A DNA stretch of 64,000 nt from an uncultured Alistipes sp. (lineage in GTDB: Bacteria; Bacteroidota; Bacteroidia; Bacteroidales; Rikenellaceae). The notes under the pieces are model-generated. The model searched no databases, had not been told where the DNA came from, and saw nothing but the letters and a program-made list of their open reading frames with translations. Where the stretch lies: the NCBI RefSeq assembly GCF_949296715.1, contig NZ_CASFQD010000057.1:1-64000 (forward strand), read 5' to 3'. Shown here piece by piece: positions 1 through 8,666 of the stretch (position 1 is its first letter; each line of letters opens with the position of its first letter). The translations under genes were made by a program, and so were the position numbers.

Positions 1-78
1 CTGCGCGCCGCGCCCGGCTGCCGGGTCAGCATCGCCGCGCTGGCCGTCCCGCGCCGCGAAATGGGCGTCATGGAGTGA
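1..78 (+). CDS. C-terminal end of a ComF-like phosphoribosyltransferase (partial)
   Basis: An open frame enters from the left edge and ends at TGA 76-78, giving 25 residues. The short piece includes RVSIAALAVPR, which resembles the last beta strand of ComF-family amidophosphoribosyltransferases (the usual ending is a run like SVSVLTLAR). This is an inference from a very short segment. A hairpin with a T run follows at 189-228, consistent with this being the end of a transcription unit. The identity is tentative; the existence of a coding tail is somewhat more likely. Confidence 0.4.
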   Translation: MRAAPGCRVSIAALAVPRREMGVME

Positions 79-188
79 TGCGGCGCGGCGCGGTGTCGGA
101 TGGCGGTCCGGGGTCCGGATGCGGCACGGACGTCATGGCGTGATGCCGGCCGCGGGTGCGCCTCCCGCAGCGCCTGCCGGGGTGGTGG

Positions 189-228
189 ATGCCTCCGACA
201 GGCGGGCCGGAGGCATGATTGATTTTTT
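189..228 (+). terminator. Intrinsic terminator before dnaB
   Basis: A 9-bp perfect stem (189-197 with 208-216, ATGCCTCCG/CGGAGGCAT) has a 10-nt loop and is followed by a T run at 223-228. It would end the transcript entering from the left edge and insulate dnaB. Confidence 0.65.
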
Positions 229-275
229 CATCCGTTAATTTTCGAATTTCGTTTTTAATTCGTCCGATTTATCCG

Positions 276-283
276 TACTTTTG
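276..283 (+). promoter_or_regulatory. Bacteroidetes -7 box for dnaB
   Basis: TACTTTTG matches the Bacteroidetes -7 consensus TAnnTTTG exactly and ends 23 nt before the dnaB ATG. No clear -33 TTTG is visible. Confidence 0.55.
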
Positions 284-306
284 AGGTCCGAAAGAGATCG
301 AACGAA

Positions 307-1869
307 ATGGCGAAAGAGTATACCCCCTCCTCCCGCAACCGGGAGGCATTCGAGGCGATGACCGAGACGGCCGGCAACGTGCCGCCGCAGGCCGTCGAAC
401 TGGAAGAGGCCGTGCTGGGCGCGCTGATGCTCGAGAAGGACAGCATCATTGCCGTGCAGGAGTACGTCACGCCCGAGGCATTCTATACCGAGGAGCACCG
501 GCTCATCTACAAGGCGATCGAGGAGCTGTCGATGGAGCTCAAGCCCATCGACCTCTATACCGTGACCGAACGGCTCAAGGCCAAGAAGGAGCTCAAGAAG
601 GTCGGCGGCGCGTCGTACCTGGCGCAGCTGACGCAGAAGGTCGGCTCGGCGGCCAACGTCGAGTTCCACGCCAAAATCATCGCCCAGAAGTACGTGCAGC
701 GCGAGCTGATCCGCTCGGCCACGGAGATTCAGCGCCGCTCCTACGACGAGTCGACCGACGTGACGGAGCTCATCGGCTTTGCCGAGGGCGAAATCTTCAA
801 GGTCGCCGAGGGATATGTCAAGCGCTCGGTGCAGTCCTCCAAGGAGATTCTCTCGCGGGCGCTCATGCAGATCGAGGAGGCCTCGAAGAACGCCAACACC
901 TACAACGGCGTGCCGTCGGGCTTCACGGCCATCGACCGCGTGACGCTGGGCTGGCAGCTCTCGGACCTCATCATCGTCGCCGCGCGCCCCTCGATGGGCA
1001 AGACGGCCTTCGTCCTCTCGATGGCCCGCAACATGGCGGTGAACTACGAGCAGGGCGTGGCCTTCTTCTCGCTCGAAATGTCGGCCGTGCAGCTGATGAT
1101 GCGTCTGATCATCGCCGAGACGGGCCTCTCGGGCAACGACGTTAAGTCGGGGCGCCTGACCCCCGAGCAGTGGCGCCACCTCGAGGCGGCGACCAAGCCC
1201 CTGGCCTCGGCGCCGCTCTTCATCGACGACACGCCGGCGCTCTCGGTCTTCGAGTTCCGCTCGAAGGCGCGCCGCCTGAAGATACACAACGACATCAAGA
1301 TCATCATCATCGACTACCTGCAGCTGATGACCGGCAACCAGGACTCGAAGGGCAACCGCGAGCAGGAGGTGGCCTTCATCTCGCGCACGCTCAAGGCCAT
1401 CGCCAAGGAGTTGAACGTCCCGGTCATCGCGCTGTCGCAGTTGAGCCGTGCCACGGAGATGCGCGGCGGCTCGAAGCGCCCGCAGCTCTCGGACCTGCGC
1501 GAGTCGGGCGCCATCGAGCAGGATGCCGACATCGTGGCCTTCATCCATCGTCCCGAGTACTACGGCCTGACGACCACCGAGGACGGCATGCCGACGGCCG
1601 GCATGGCCGAGATCATCCTGGCCAAGCACCGCAACGGCGCCGTGTGCGACATCCCGCTGCGCTTCATCAAGGAGCAGGCGCGCTTCACGGACATGGACGA
1701 TGCGATGCTCTCGCCCTCGCAGGCCGCCGACGCCCAGCAGGCCTACGACGACTACGCCAGCGGCTCGAATGCTGCGCCTGCGCCGCAGGGCGGCGGACTG
1801 GGCTCCGCCATGGGCGGCGAATTCGATATCCGGAGTTCGGCCTCGCTCGACGAGGAGCCTCCCTTCTGA
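307..1869 (+). CDS. dnaB: Replicative DNA helicase DnaB
   Basis: A hexameric 5'-3' helicase that unwinds DNA at the replication fork and loads with DnaG primase. The 520-residue protein has the N-terminal DnaB domain (about residues 25-130, starting AVELEEAVLGALML) and a RecA-like ATPase domain. The Walker A motif ARPSMGKTAF lies near residue 230, the Walker B IIIIDYLQLM near 335, and the SQLSR and LRESGAIEQDAD helicase motifs follow. The tail after residue 470 is Ala/Gln/Gly-rich. The length is normal for the family and no intein is present. The ATG at 307 follows an exact -7 box. yifB begins 12 bp after the stop, so the two are probably co-transcribed. Confidence 0.97.
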   Translation: MAKEYTPSSRNREAFEAMTETAGNVPPQAVELEEAVLGALMLEKDSIIAVQEYVTPEAFYTEEHRLIYKAIEELSMELKPIDLYTVTERLKAKKELKKVGGASYLAQLTQKVGSAANVEFHAKIIAQKYVQRELIRSATEIQRRSYDESTDVTELIGFAEGEIFKVAEGYVKRSVQSSKEILSRALMQIEEASKNANTYNGVPSGFTAIDRVTLGWQLSDLIIVAARPSMGKTAFVLSMARNMAVNYEQGVAFFSLEMSAVQLMMRLIIAETGLSGNDVKSGRLTPEQWRHLEAATKPLASAPLFIDDTPALSVFEFRSKARRLKIHNDIKIIIIDYLQLMTGNQDSKGNREQEVAFISRTLKAIAKELNVPVIALSQLSRATEMRGGSKRPQLSDLRESGAIEQDADIVAFIHRPEYYGLTTTEDGMPTAGMAEIILAKHRNGAVCDIPLRFIKEQARFTDMDDAMLSPSQAADAQQAYDDYASGSNAAPAPQGGGLGSAMGGEFDIRSSASLDEEPPF

Positions 1870-1881
1870 TTCCGTGCAGCG

Positions 1882-3423
1882 ATGTTCGTCAGGGCTTATG
1901 CGGGTGCGGTGGTCGGAATCGACGCCGTGACGGTGACCGTCGAGGTCAACATCACGGGCGGCGGGCTGGGTCTCTACCTGGTCGGCCTGCCCGACAATGC
2001 CGTCAAGGAGAGCGAGCAGCGCATCCGCGCCGCCTTCGAGAACTCGGGTGAGCGGATGTCGGGCCGCAAGGTGGTCGTGAGCCTCGCCCCCGCCGACCTG
2101 CGCAAGGAGGGCTCGGGCTTCGACCTGCCCATCGCCGTGGGGATTCTCGCCGCGATGGAGCGCATCGACGCCGGGGCGCTCGACGGTACGGTGTTCGCCG
2201 GAGAGCTGTCGCTCGACGGCTCGCTCAAGCCCGTGCGGGGCGTGCTGCCGCTGGCGATTCTGGCCCGCCGGGCGGGCTTCCGGCGGCTGGTCGTACCGGC
2301 GGAGAACGCCGCCGAGGCGGCCGTGGTCGGGGAGGTTGAGGTCTACGGGGCCGCAAGCCTCGCGCAGGTGCGCGACCTGCTCAACGGCACCGAACCGCTG
2401 GCCCCCTTCGCATCCGGGGAGGCGGCCGCCGACGAAGCCGCCGTGGCGCCCTATGCCGAGGACTTCGCCGACGTGCGCGGACAGGCCCAGGCCAAGCGGG
2501 CGCTGGAGATCGCCGCGGCGGGCGGCCACAACGTGATCCTGATCGGGGCGCCGGGCTCGGGCAAGACGATGCTCGCGCGGCGCATGCCGACTATCCTGCC
2601 GCCGCTGGGGCGCGACGAGGCGCTCGAGACGACGAAGATCTACTCCGTGGCGGGCAAGGCCGGGGTGTCGGGACGCCTCATGACGCAGCGTCCCTTCCGG
2701 GCGCCGCACCATACGGCGTCGCAGGTGGCGCTGATCGGCGGCGGGCAGTCGCCCATGCCGGGCGAGGTGTCGCTGGCCCACAACGGCGTGCTGTTCCTCG
2801 ACGAGCTGCCCGAATTCGGCCGCAGCGTGCTGGAGGTGCTGCGCCAGCCGCTGGAGGAGAAGCGCATCGTCGTGTCGCGGGCGCGCTACAGCGTCGAGTA
2901 CCCCGCGAACTTCACCCTCGTGGCGGCGATGAACCCCTGCCCGTGCGGCTACTACAACCACCCGACGCGCGAGTGTACCTGCTCGCCGGGGGCCGTGCAC
3001 CGCTACATGGGGCGCATCTCGGGGCCGCTCATGGACCGCATCGACCTGCATGTCGAGGTGACGCCCGTGACGCCCGTCGAGCTGTCGCGTGCGGAGCCGG
3101 GCGAGCCGAGCGCCGCGATCCGCGAGCGGGTCGTGCGGGCGCGCGAGGTGCAGCAGCGGCGCTTCCGCGGCGTGGAGGGCGTGCATACCAACGCCATGAT
3201 GAATGCGGCGATGCTGCGCGAGTATTGCCGTCCGGATGCGGCCGGCGCGGCGCTGTTGGAGCGGGCCATGGAGCGGCTGTCGCTCTCGGCCCGGGCCTAC
3301 GACCGCATCCTGAAGGTTGCGCGCACGATCGCCGACCTGGCGGGCCGCGAGCGGATCACGGCGCAGGAGATCGCCGAGGCGGTGGGCTACCGCTCGCTCG
3401 ACCGCGGCAACTGGGGCGAGTAA
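1882..3423 (+). CDS. yifB: YifB/ComM-family Mg-chelatase-like AAA+ ATPase
   Basis: This 513-residue protein has the three-part YifB/ComM layout. An N-terminal ChlI-like domain spans about 20-140 (VDVNITGGGLGLYLVGLPD-like start), the AAA+ Mg-chelatase core about 190-395 with Walker A GAPGSGKTML, and a C-terminal Mg-chelatase helical domain about 405-505 (LSARAYDRILKVARTIADL). Cysteines in NPCPCGYYNHPTRECTCSPG form the family's usual cluster. In Vibrio and Haemophilus, ComM is a branch-migration helicase used in natural transformation; elsewhere its role is unclear. A ComF-like tail lies upstream, so two competence-type genes flank dnaB. The start is the ATG 12 bp after dnaB. Confidence 0.93.
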   Translation: MFVRAYAGAVVGIDAVTVTVEVNITGGGLGLYLVGLPDNAVKESEQRIRAAFENSGERMSGRKVVVSLAPADLRKEGSGFDLPIAVGILAAMERIDAGALDGTVFAGELSLDGSLKPVRGVLPLAILARRAGFRRLVVPAENAAEAAVVGEVEVYGAASLAQVRDLLNGTEPLAPFASGEAAADEAAVAPYAEDFADVRGQAQAKRALEIAAAGGHNVILIGAPGSGKTMLARRMPTILPPLGRDEALETTKIYSVAGKAGVSGRLMTQRPFRAPHHTASQVALIGGGQSPMPGEVSLAHNGVLFLDELPEFGRSVLEVLRQPLEEKRIVVSRARYSVEYPANFTLVAAMNPCPCGYYNHPTRECTCSPGAVHRYMGRISGPLMDRIDLHVEVTPVTPVELSRAEPGEPSAAIRERVVRAREVQQRRFRGVEGVHTNAMMNAAMLREYCRPDAAGAALLERAMERLSLSARAYDRILKVARTIADLAGRERITAQEIAEAVGYRSLDRGNWGE

Positions 3424-3445
3424 AAGAATAATTAAGATACCGACC

Positions 3446-6064
3446 ATGAACAACGGAAAGTACAAATATTACGCTTTCATCAGCTACAAGCGCGAAGACG
3501 AGGAGTGGGCGGCCTGGCTCCAGCACGAATTCGAGCATTATCGTCTGCCCTCGACCTTGAACGGCTGGTCGGACCTTCCGACCGAATTTGGGCCGGTATT
3601 CCGGGATGTCGATGAATTGAGCGCAGGAAACCTGCCAGCCCAGATACACGAGGCGCTTGAAGCGTCCGCGCACCTCATTGTCGTCTGTTCCCCGCAGTCG
3701 GCGCAATCCGAATGGGTAAACAAGGAGGTCTCCGATTTTCTTGAAATCGGCAGGCAAAAGGGAATAGATAACACCGACAACCTGTTTCCGTTCATCATCG
3801 AGGGCATGCCCCACGCCGCCCGCGCTGAGGAGGAGTGCTTTCCCGCGATCCTGCGCGATCTGCCGACAAGCAAGGAGCGCATCGGCGGCAACGTGAACGA
3901 AACCGGACGCGACAAGGCCTTCATCAAGACCCTGGCCGGCATGTTGCGGGTAAGGTTCGATGAGCTCTGGCAGCGCTACGAAAAGGAAAAGATCGAGGAG
4001 GAGCGCCGCAAGCGGGAAGAGCGGGACAGGCTGTATCTGGTGCAGAGCCGTTTTCTGGCCGAGAAGGCGATGGACCTTGTCGATCAGGGCGACTCCTATC
4101 TTGCCCGGCTTCTGGCGTTGCAGGCCCTTCCGGAAAGGCTGGACGACCCGGCAGGCCGTCCCTACTGCCCGGAAGCGGAAGCAGCCTTGCGGGCTGCCGA
4201 CGAAAAGCGTTCCACGATTATAAGAGGACATACCGACTGCGTTTACCGTGCCGTATTCAGCCCGGACGGGAAACGGTTTGCCACCGCATCGAAAGACAAT
4301 ACTGTCCGTGTCTGGGATACCGAGTCCGGTGCGGAAATCCGCAGATTCACAGGTAAGGACGCGATAGACTTCGTGACATTCAGTCCCGACGGAAAGCGGA
4401 TACTGTTCTCTTCCGAACGCAGGTGGCGCTATTGGGATATCGAGACATGGACGGAAGTCAAACTTGAGTACTTGTATGATGGACGAGAAATAGACCACCC
4501 TCTTGGACGCATTGCGGCATTTAGTCCAAGTGGAAAATTCTTTGCCTATATAAGTTGGGGTTCCCATCTTGGTTTTTGGAATTTTGAAACAAATAAAATT
4601 AGTTCCATAGGGGAAAGAGAGAGGAATATACACATAAACTCTCTTGCCTTTAGTCCTGACGGAAAACGGATTGTTTTTGCAACCAACGATAAAACGATCT
4701 ATGTCTGGGATGTCGAGACAAAAAAGGATATTCTCAGACTGGAGGGGCATACGGATGGTGTAAATTCCGCTGAATTCAGTCCCGACGGGAAACGGATTGT
4801 TTCGGCATCGCACGATGACACTGTGCGTATCTGGGATGCCGAAACAGGCATGGAGTTGCTCTGTCTTGAGGGACTTGACTGGCGGCCTGTATATTCCGCA
4901 GCATTCAGCCCGAAGGGAAAACGGATTGTTTCAGCGTCTAGTGACGGAACCGTGCGCATTTGGAATGCAGAATCCGGCAAGGAGATTCGCAAACTTGAAG
5001 GACATATCGATCGGGTACATTCCGTTGCATATAGTCCAGATGGAAGCAGGATCATATCTGCTTCCGAGGATAGGACCGTGCGTATTTGGACTATCCGCTC
5101 TGATCCTAAAATCAGGCTCCGAAGGTTAAAGGGGCATTCTTCCGAGGTCGATTTTGCAATATTCAGTCCCGATGGGAAACGGATCGTTTCGGCGTCCTAT
5201 GATAAAACCGTGCGCATTTGGAACGTTGAAACCGGCAAGGAGATATACAAACTTGAAGGACATACCAATAGGGTGCACTCCGTAGCGTTCAGCCCCGATG
5301 GGAAATGGATTGCTTCAGCGTCCTTCGATGATTCCGTACGCATTTGGAATACTCTGTCTGGAAAGGAGATTCGCAAACTTGATGTTGGTGATATTGCACA
5401 TTCTGTTGCTTTTAGTCCTGACGGAAGAAAGATCGCTTCTGCACTCGGTGATGGTAATATTGTGCAGATATGGGATATCGAATCGGGTGAAAAAAATCGC
5501 AGTTTTGAGGGTCAGCTCTATCGTATGTATTTTGCCGTATTCAGTCCTGACGGGAAACTGATTGGTCTTGCATTCGATGGCAGTACGATATCTTTGTGCG
5601 ATATCGAAACAAGTGAGGTGATCCGCACATTTAAAGGACATACCGATAGGGTACTATCCATAGCGTTCAGCCCCGACGGGAAACAGATTGTGTCGGCATC
5701 CGAAGACAAAACCGTGCGCATCTGGAATGTGGAAACAGGCGAAGAGATTCATCGGTTTGAAGGACATCAACACGAGGTAATGTCCGCAATGTTCAGCCCT
5801 GATGGGAAACTGATTGTTTCGGTTGATGGTTATTATACCGTGTATATTTTTGATGTTGAATCTGGCACGATATTTCAAAAGTCAGAATTATCTGATAAAA
5901 CCGTGTCATTCAGCCCCGATGGGAGACACCTCGTATCCGGCAATAGCGAGGATGTCATTATTTGGGAGTTTGAACCCTTGCAGGAGCTGATGGACAGAAT
6001 CCGTGAACGATTCAAGAATCGACCGCTGACACCGGCCGAAAAGAAAAAATACTATCTTGACTGA
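3446..6064 (+). CDS. TIR domain protein with 14 WD40 repeats
   Basis: An 872-residue protein. Residues 6-125 form a TIR domain (start KYYAFISYKRED) with the WxxxE pattern SEWVNKE; E94 is the candidate NADase glutamate. A charged coiled segment (about 175-200) and a helical linker (ARLLALQALPERL) follow. Residues from about 255 to 840 hold 14 WD40 repeats of about 42 residues each, of the FSPDGKRIVSAS...TVRIW type, which is enough for two seven-bladed propellers. The tail ends LTPAEKKKYYLD. The start is ATG 3446, 22 bp after yifB; a longer in-frame opening from 3317 lies inside yifB and lacks homology. GC is visibly lower than in the neighbours, especially in the propeller. TIR-WD40 proteins often act in anti-phage or NAD-depleting signalling, but the role here is inferred. 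No partner effector or sensor gene is adjacent. Confidence 0.88.
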   Translation: MNNGKYKYYAFISYKREDEEWAAWLQHEFEHYRLPSTLNGWSDLPTEFGPVFRDVDELSAGNLPAQIHEALEASAHLIVVCSPQSAQSEWVNKEVSDFLEIGRQKGIDNTDNLFPFIIEGMPHAARAEEECFPAILRDLPTSKERIGGNVNETGRDKAFIKTLAGMLRVRFDELWQRYEKEKIEEERRKREERDRLYLVQSRFLAEKAMDLVDQGDSYLARLLALQALPERLDDPAGRPYCPEAEAALRAADEKRSTIIRGHTDCVYRAVFSPDGKRFATASKDNTVRVWDTESGAEIRRFTGKDAIDFVTFSPDGKRILFSSERRWRYWDIETWTEVKLEYLYDGREIDHPLGRIAAFSPSGKFFAYISWGSHLGFWNFETNKISSIGERERNIHINSLAFSPDGKRIVFATNDKTIYVWDVETKKDILRLEGHTDGVNSAEFSPDGKRIVSASHDDTVRIWDAETGMELLCLEGLDWRPVYSAAFSPKGKRIVSASSDGTVRIWNAESGKEIRKLEGHIDRVHSVAYSPDGSRIISASEDRTVRIWTIRSDPKIRLRRLKGHSSEVDFAIFSPDGKRIVSASYDKTVRIWNVETGKEIYKLEGHTNRVHSVAFSPDGKWIASASFDDSVRIWNTLSGKEIRKLDVGDIAHSVAFSPDGRKIASALGDGNIVQIWDIESGEKNRSFEGQLYRMYFAVFSPDGKLIGLAFDGSTISLCDIETSEVIRTFKGHTDRVLSIAFSPDGKQIVSASEDKTVRIWNVETGEEIHRFEGHQHEVMSAMFSPDGKLIVSVDGYYTVYIFDVESGTIFQKSELSDKTVSFSPDGRHLVSGNSEDVIIWEFEPLQELMDRIRERFKNRPLTPAEKKKYYLD

Positions 6065-6074
6065 CAATAATGAT

Positions 6075-7199
6075 ATGAAAAAAATCATTCTTTCGGGCGG
6101 CGGTACGGGCGGTCATATCTACCCGGCCGTGGCGGTCGCCGAGGCGCTGAAACGGCGCCTGGGTGACGAGGTCGAAATACTCTTCGTCGGCGCCGAGGGC
6201 AAGATGGAGATGGAGAAGGTCCCGGCACTGGGCTACCGCATCGTCGGGCTCCCGATTGCGGGGCTGCAGCGGCGGCTGGAGTGGCGCAACCTGCTCGTTC
6301 CCTTCAAGGTGCTGCGCTCCGTCCGGCTGGCGCGCCGCACGATCCGCGACTTCGGGGCCGACGTTGTCGTCGGCTTCGGCGGCTATGCCAGCGCTCCGGT
6401 GCTGTGGGCCGCACAGCGCATGGGCGTGCCGACGCTCATCCAGGAGCAGAACTCCTATGCGGGCGTGACGAACAAGATTCTGGCCCGCCGCGCCGCGCGC
6501 ATCTGTACGGCCTACGAGGGGATGGAGCGCTTCTTCCCCGCGGAGAAGATTGTCCTGACGGGCAACCCCCTGCGCGGCGGCTTCTCGAAGGAGGGCGTCG
6601 ACCGCCGCGAGGCGCTCGCCCGCTTCGGCCTGACGGAGGAGCTGCCCGTGGTGCTGGTCGTCGGCGGGTCGCTCGGCACACGTTCGCTCAACGAGATGAT
6701 GAAGGCGTGGATCCTCTCGACCGGTGGTAAGGCCCCGGTGCAGGTGATCTGGCAGACGGGCAAGTATTACGAGCGCGAGATGCAGGCCTTCCTGGCCGCA
6801 CATCCCGCGCCGCACGTCTGGCAGGGGGCCTTCATCGACCGCATGGACTGCGCCTACGCGGCGGCCGACCTGGTCGTCTCGCGCAGCGGCGCCGGCACGG
6901 TCTCGGAGCTGTGTCTGGTTGCCAAGCCCGTGCTGTTCGTCCCCTCGCCCAACGTGGCCGAGGACCATCAGACGAAGAACGCCCGGGCGCTGGAGGCGAA
7001 GGGCGCCGCCGTGGTGGTTGCGGATGCCGAGTGCCGCACGACGGCGATGCGGCGGGCCGAGGAGCTGCTCGCCGACCCCGCGACGCTGCGCCGTATGAGC
7101 GACAACATCGAGCAGCTGGCCAAACCCCGGGCTGCGGAGGAGATTGTCGACGAGGTGCTCCGCGTGCTGGAGCAGACGAAGAAAACAAAGAAAAAATAA
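6075..7199 (+). CDS. murG: UDP-GlcNAc:lipid I N-acetylglucosaminyltransferase MurG
   Basis: Adds GlcNAc to lipid I to make lipid II at the inner face of the membrane. The 374-residue GT28 protein has the N-terminal glycine loop SGGGTGGHIYPA, the acceptor-side IQEQNSYAGVTNK, and the donor-binding C-terminal motif SRSGAGTVSEL with DHQTKNA. The ATG at 6075 is 10 bp after the stop of the TIR-WD40 gene; an in-frame TTG at 6057 overlaps that gene and is unlikely. MurG normally follows ftsW and murD, but neither is here. The C-terminus is lysine-rich. Confidence 0.97.
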   Translation: MKKIILSGGGTGGHIYPAVAVAEALKRRLGDEVEILFVGAEGKMEMEKVPALGYRIVGLPIAGLQRRLEWRNLLVPFKVLRSVRLARRTIRDFGADVVVGFGGYASAPVLWAAQRMGVPTLIQEQNSYAGVTNKILARRAARICTAYEGMERFFPAEKIVLTGNPLRGGFSKEGVDRREALARFGLTEELPVVLVVGGSLGTRSLNEMMKAWILSTGGKAPVQVIWQTGKYYEREMQAFLAAHPAPHVWQGAFIDRMDCAYAAADLVVSRSGAGTVSELCLVAKPVLFVPSPNVAEDHQTKNARALEAKGAAVVVADAECRTTAMRRAEELLADPATLRRMSDNIEQLAKPRAAEEIVDEVLRVLEQTKKTKKK

Positions 7200-7254
7200 C
7201 CGACCCCGCCCGGGCGGCGCACGCGTTGCGGCCGGGCGGCAAAGAGTTGACGAG

Positions 7255-8637
7255 ATGGAATACGCAAATATCTATTTTCTGGGCATCGGCGGCATCGGGA
7301 TGAGCGCCCTGGCCCGCTATTTCCTGCACGAGGGGCGCCGCGTGGCGGGTTATGACCGCACCCCCTCGGCCCTGACCGAGGCCCTCGAGGCCGAAGGGGC
7401 CGCCATCCACTATGAGGAGGACGTGCGGCTGATACCCGAGGCCTTCCTCGACCCCGCGACGACGATGGTGGTCTATACGCCGGCCGTTCCGCACGACCAC
7501 GCCGAGTACCGCTACTTCCTCGAACACGGCTTCCGCGTCGAGAAGCGGTCGCAGATGCTCGGACACCTCTCCGCCGGGAAGTACGTGATGGCCGTGGCGG
7601 GCACGCACGGCAAGACGACGACCTCGACGCTCGTGGCGTGGCTCAACCGGGCACTCACGGGCGGCGGCTCGGCCTTCCTGGGGGGTGTGTCGAAGAACTT
7701 TGACAGCAACCTTGTGCTGGGCGACGGGGCACGCCTTGCGGTCGAGGCCGACGAGTTCGACCGCTCGTTCCTGCGCCTCTACCCCGACGTGGCGGTGGTG
7801 ACCTCGGCCGACGCCGACCACCTGGACATCTACGGCACGCACGAGGCCGTGAAGGAGGCCTTTTCGCAGTTCATCGGGCAGATCCGCCCGGGCGGCAGCC
7901 TCATCATCAAGCAGGGGCTCGACCTCCGCATCGACAACCCCGGTATTACGGTCTGGCGCTATGCCCTCGACACGCCGTGCGACTTCTATGCCGCCCGCGT
8001 GCGGCTGCTCGAGGGCGGGCACTACCGCTACGACATCGTGACGCCCGACGGCGTCATCGCCGACTGCACGCTCGGCGTCCCGGGATGGGTCAATATCGAG
8101 AACTCCGTGGCGGCCGTGGCTTCGGTCTGGTGCGCGGCGCGGCACGAGGGCGCGGCCCTCGATGCGGAGCGTCTGCGCGAGGGGCTGGCGTCATTTTCGG
8201 GCGTGAAGCGCCGCTTCGAGTTCTACGTCAACACGCCGAAGCAGGTCTACATGGACGATTACGCGCACCATCCGCGCGAACTGGCGGCGACGCTGCTCTC
8301 CCTGCGCCGCATGTTCCCCGGGCGGCGGATCACGGCGCTCTTCCAGCCGCACCTCTACACCCGCACGCGCGACCTGTGCGACGGCTTCGCCGAGGCGCTG
8401 TCGCACGCCGACGAGGTGGTGCTGCTGCCGATTTATCCGGCGCGCGAGGAGCCGATCGAGGGGGTGACGTCGGAGATCATCGCCGAGCGGGTGACGGTCC
8501 CCTGCCGCATCGTGCCGCGCGAGGCGCTGGCCGACACCGTGGCCGCAATGCCGACGGATGTGGTGGTGAGCTTCGGCGCGGGCAATATCGACGCCTGCTG
8601 CGGGACGATTGCCGAAAAACTGAAGCAAAAAGCCTGA
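7255..8637 (+). CDS. murC: UDP-N-acetylmuramate-L-alanine ligase MurC
   Basis: ATP-dependent ligation of L-Ala to UDP-MurNAc, the first peptide step of cytoplasmic peptidoglycan synthesis. The 460-residue protein has the Rossmann start YFLGIGGIGMSALA, the Mur ligase P-loop AGTHGKTTT near residue 119, the central DEFDRSF/TSADADHLDIY segment and the C-terminal DDYAHHPREL motif. ATG 7255 is chosen because upstream in-frame sequence is low-quality and overlaps murG. The stop TGA overlaps an ATG (TGATG at 8635-8639) opening a 9-codon ORF that leads into ftsQ. Confidence 0.97.
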   Translation: MEYANIYFLGIGGIGMSALARYFLHEGRRVAGYDRTPSALTEALEAEGAAIHYEEDVRLIPEAFLDPATTMVVYTPAVPHDHAEYRYFLEHGFRVEKRSQMLGHLSAGKYVMAVAGTHGKTTTSTLVAWLNRALTGGGSAFLGGVSKNFDSNLVLGDGARLAVEADEFDRSFLRLYPDVAVVTSADADHLDIYGTHEAVKEAFSQFIGQIRPGGSLIIKQGLDLRIDNPGITVWRYALDTPCDFYAARVRLLEGGHYRYDIVTPDGVIADCTLGVPGWVNIENSVAAVASVWCAARHEGAALDAERLREGLASFSGVKRRFEFYVNTPKQVYMDDYAHHPRELAATLLSLRRMFPGRRITALFQPHLYTRTRDLCDGFAEALSHADEVVLLPIYPAREEPIEGVTSEIIAERVTVPCRIVPREALADTVAAMPTDVVVSFGAGNIDACCGTIAEKLKQKA

Positions 8638-8666
8638 TGCCCAACCGACAACTCCGGACGTTTTGA
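8637..8666 (+). CDS. Nine-codon coupling ORF between murC and ftsQ
   Basis: ATG 8637 overlaps the murC TGA. It encodes nine residues (MPNRQLRTF), and its stop TGA (8664-8666) overlaps the TTG start of ftsQ (8663-8665). The arrangement would let a terminating ribosome re-initiate twice. This is seen directly in the sequence; translation is inferred and no family is recognised. Confidence 0.35.
   Translation: MPNRQLRTF

Noticed and set aside
3317..3445. Longer N-terminus for the TIR-WD40 protein
   Set aside because: Overlaps yifB, is Arg/Ser-rich and has no homology; the TIR domain begins right after ATG 3446.
235..3465. Minus-strand open frame of 1076 residues
   Set aside because: Antisense to dnaB and yifB; His/Arg/Leu-rich composition typical of shadow frames in high-GC DNA, no family motif.
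6057..6074. TTG start for murG
   Set aside because: Overlaps the preceding gene; MurG homology starts at the ATG at 6075.
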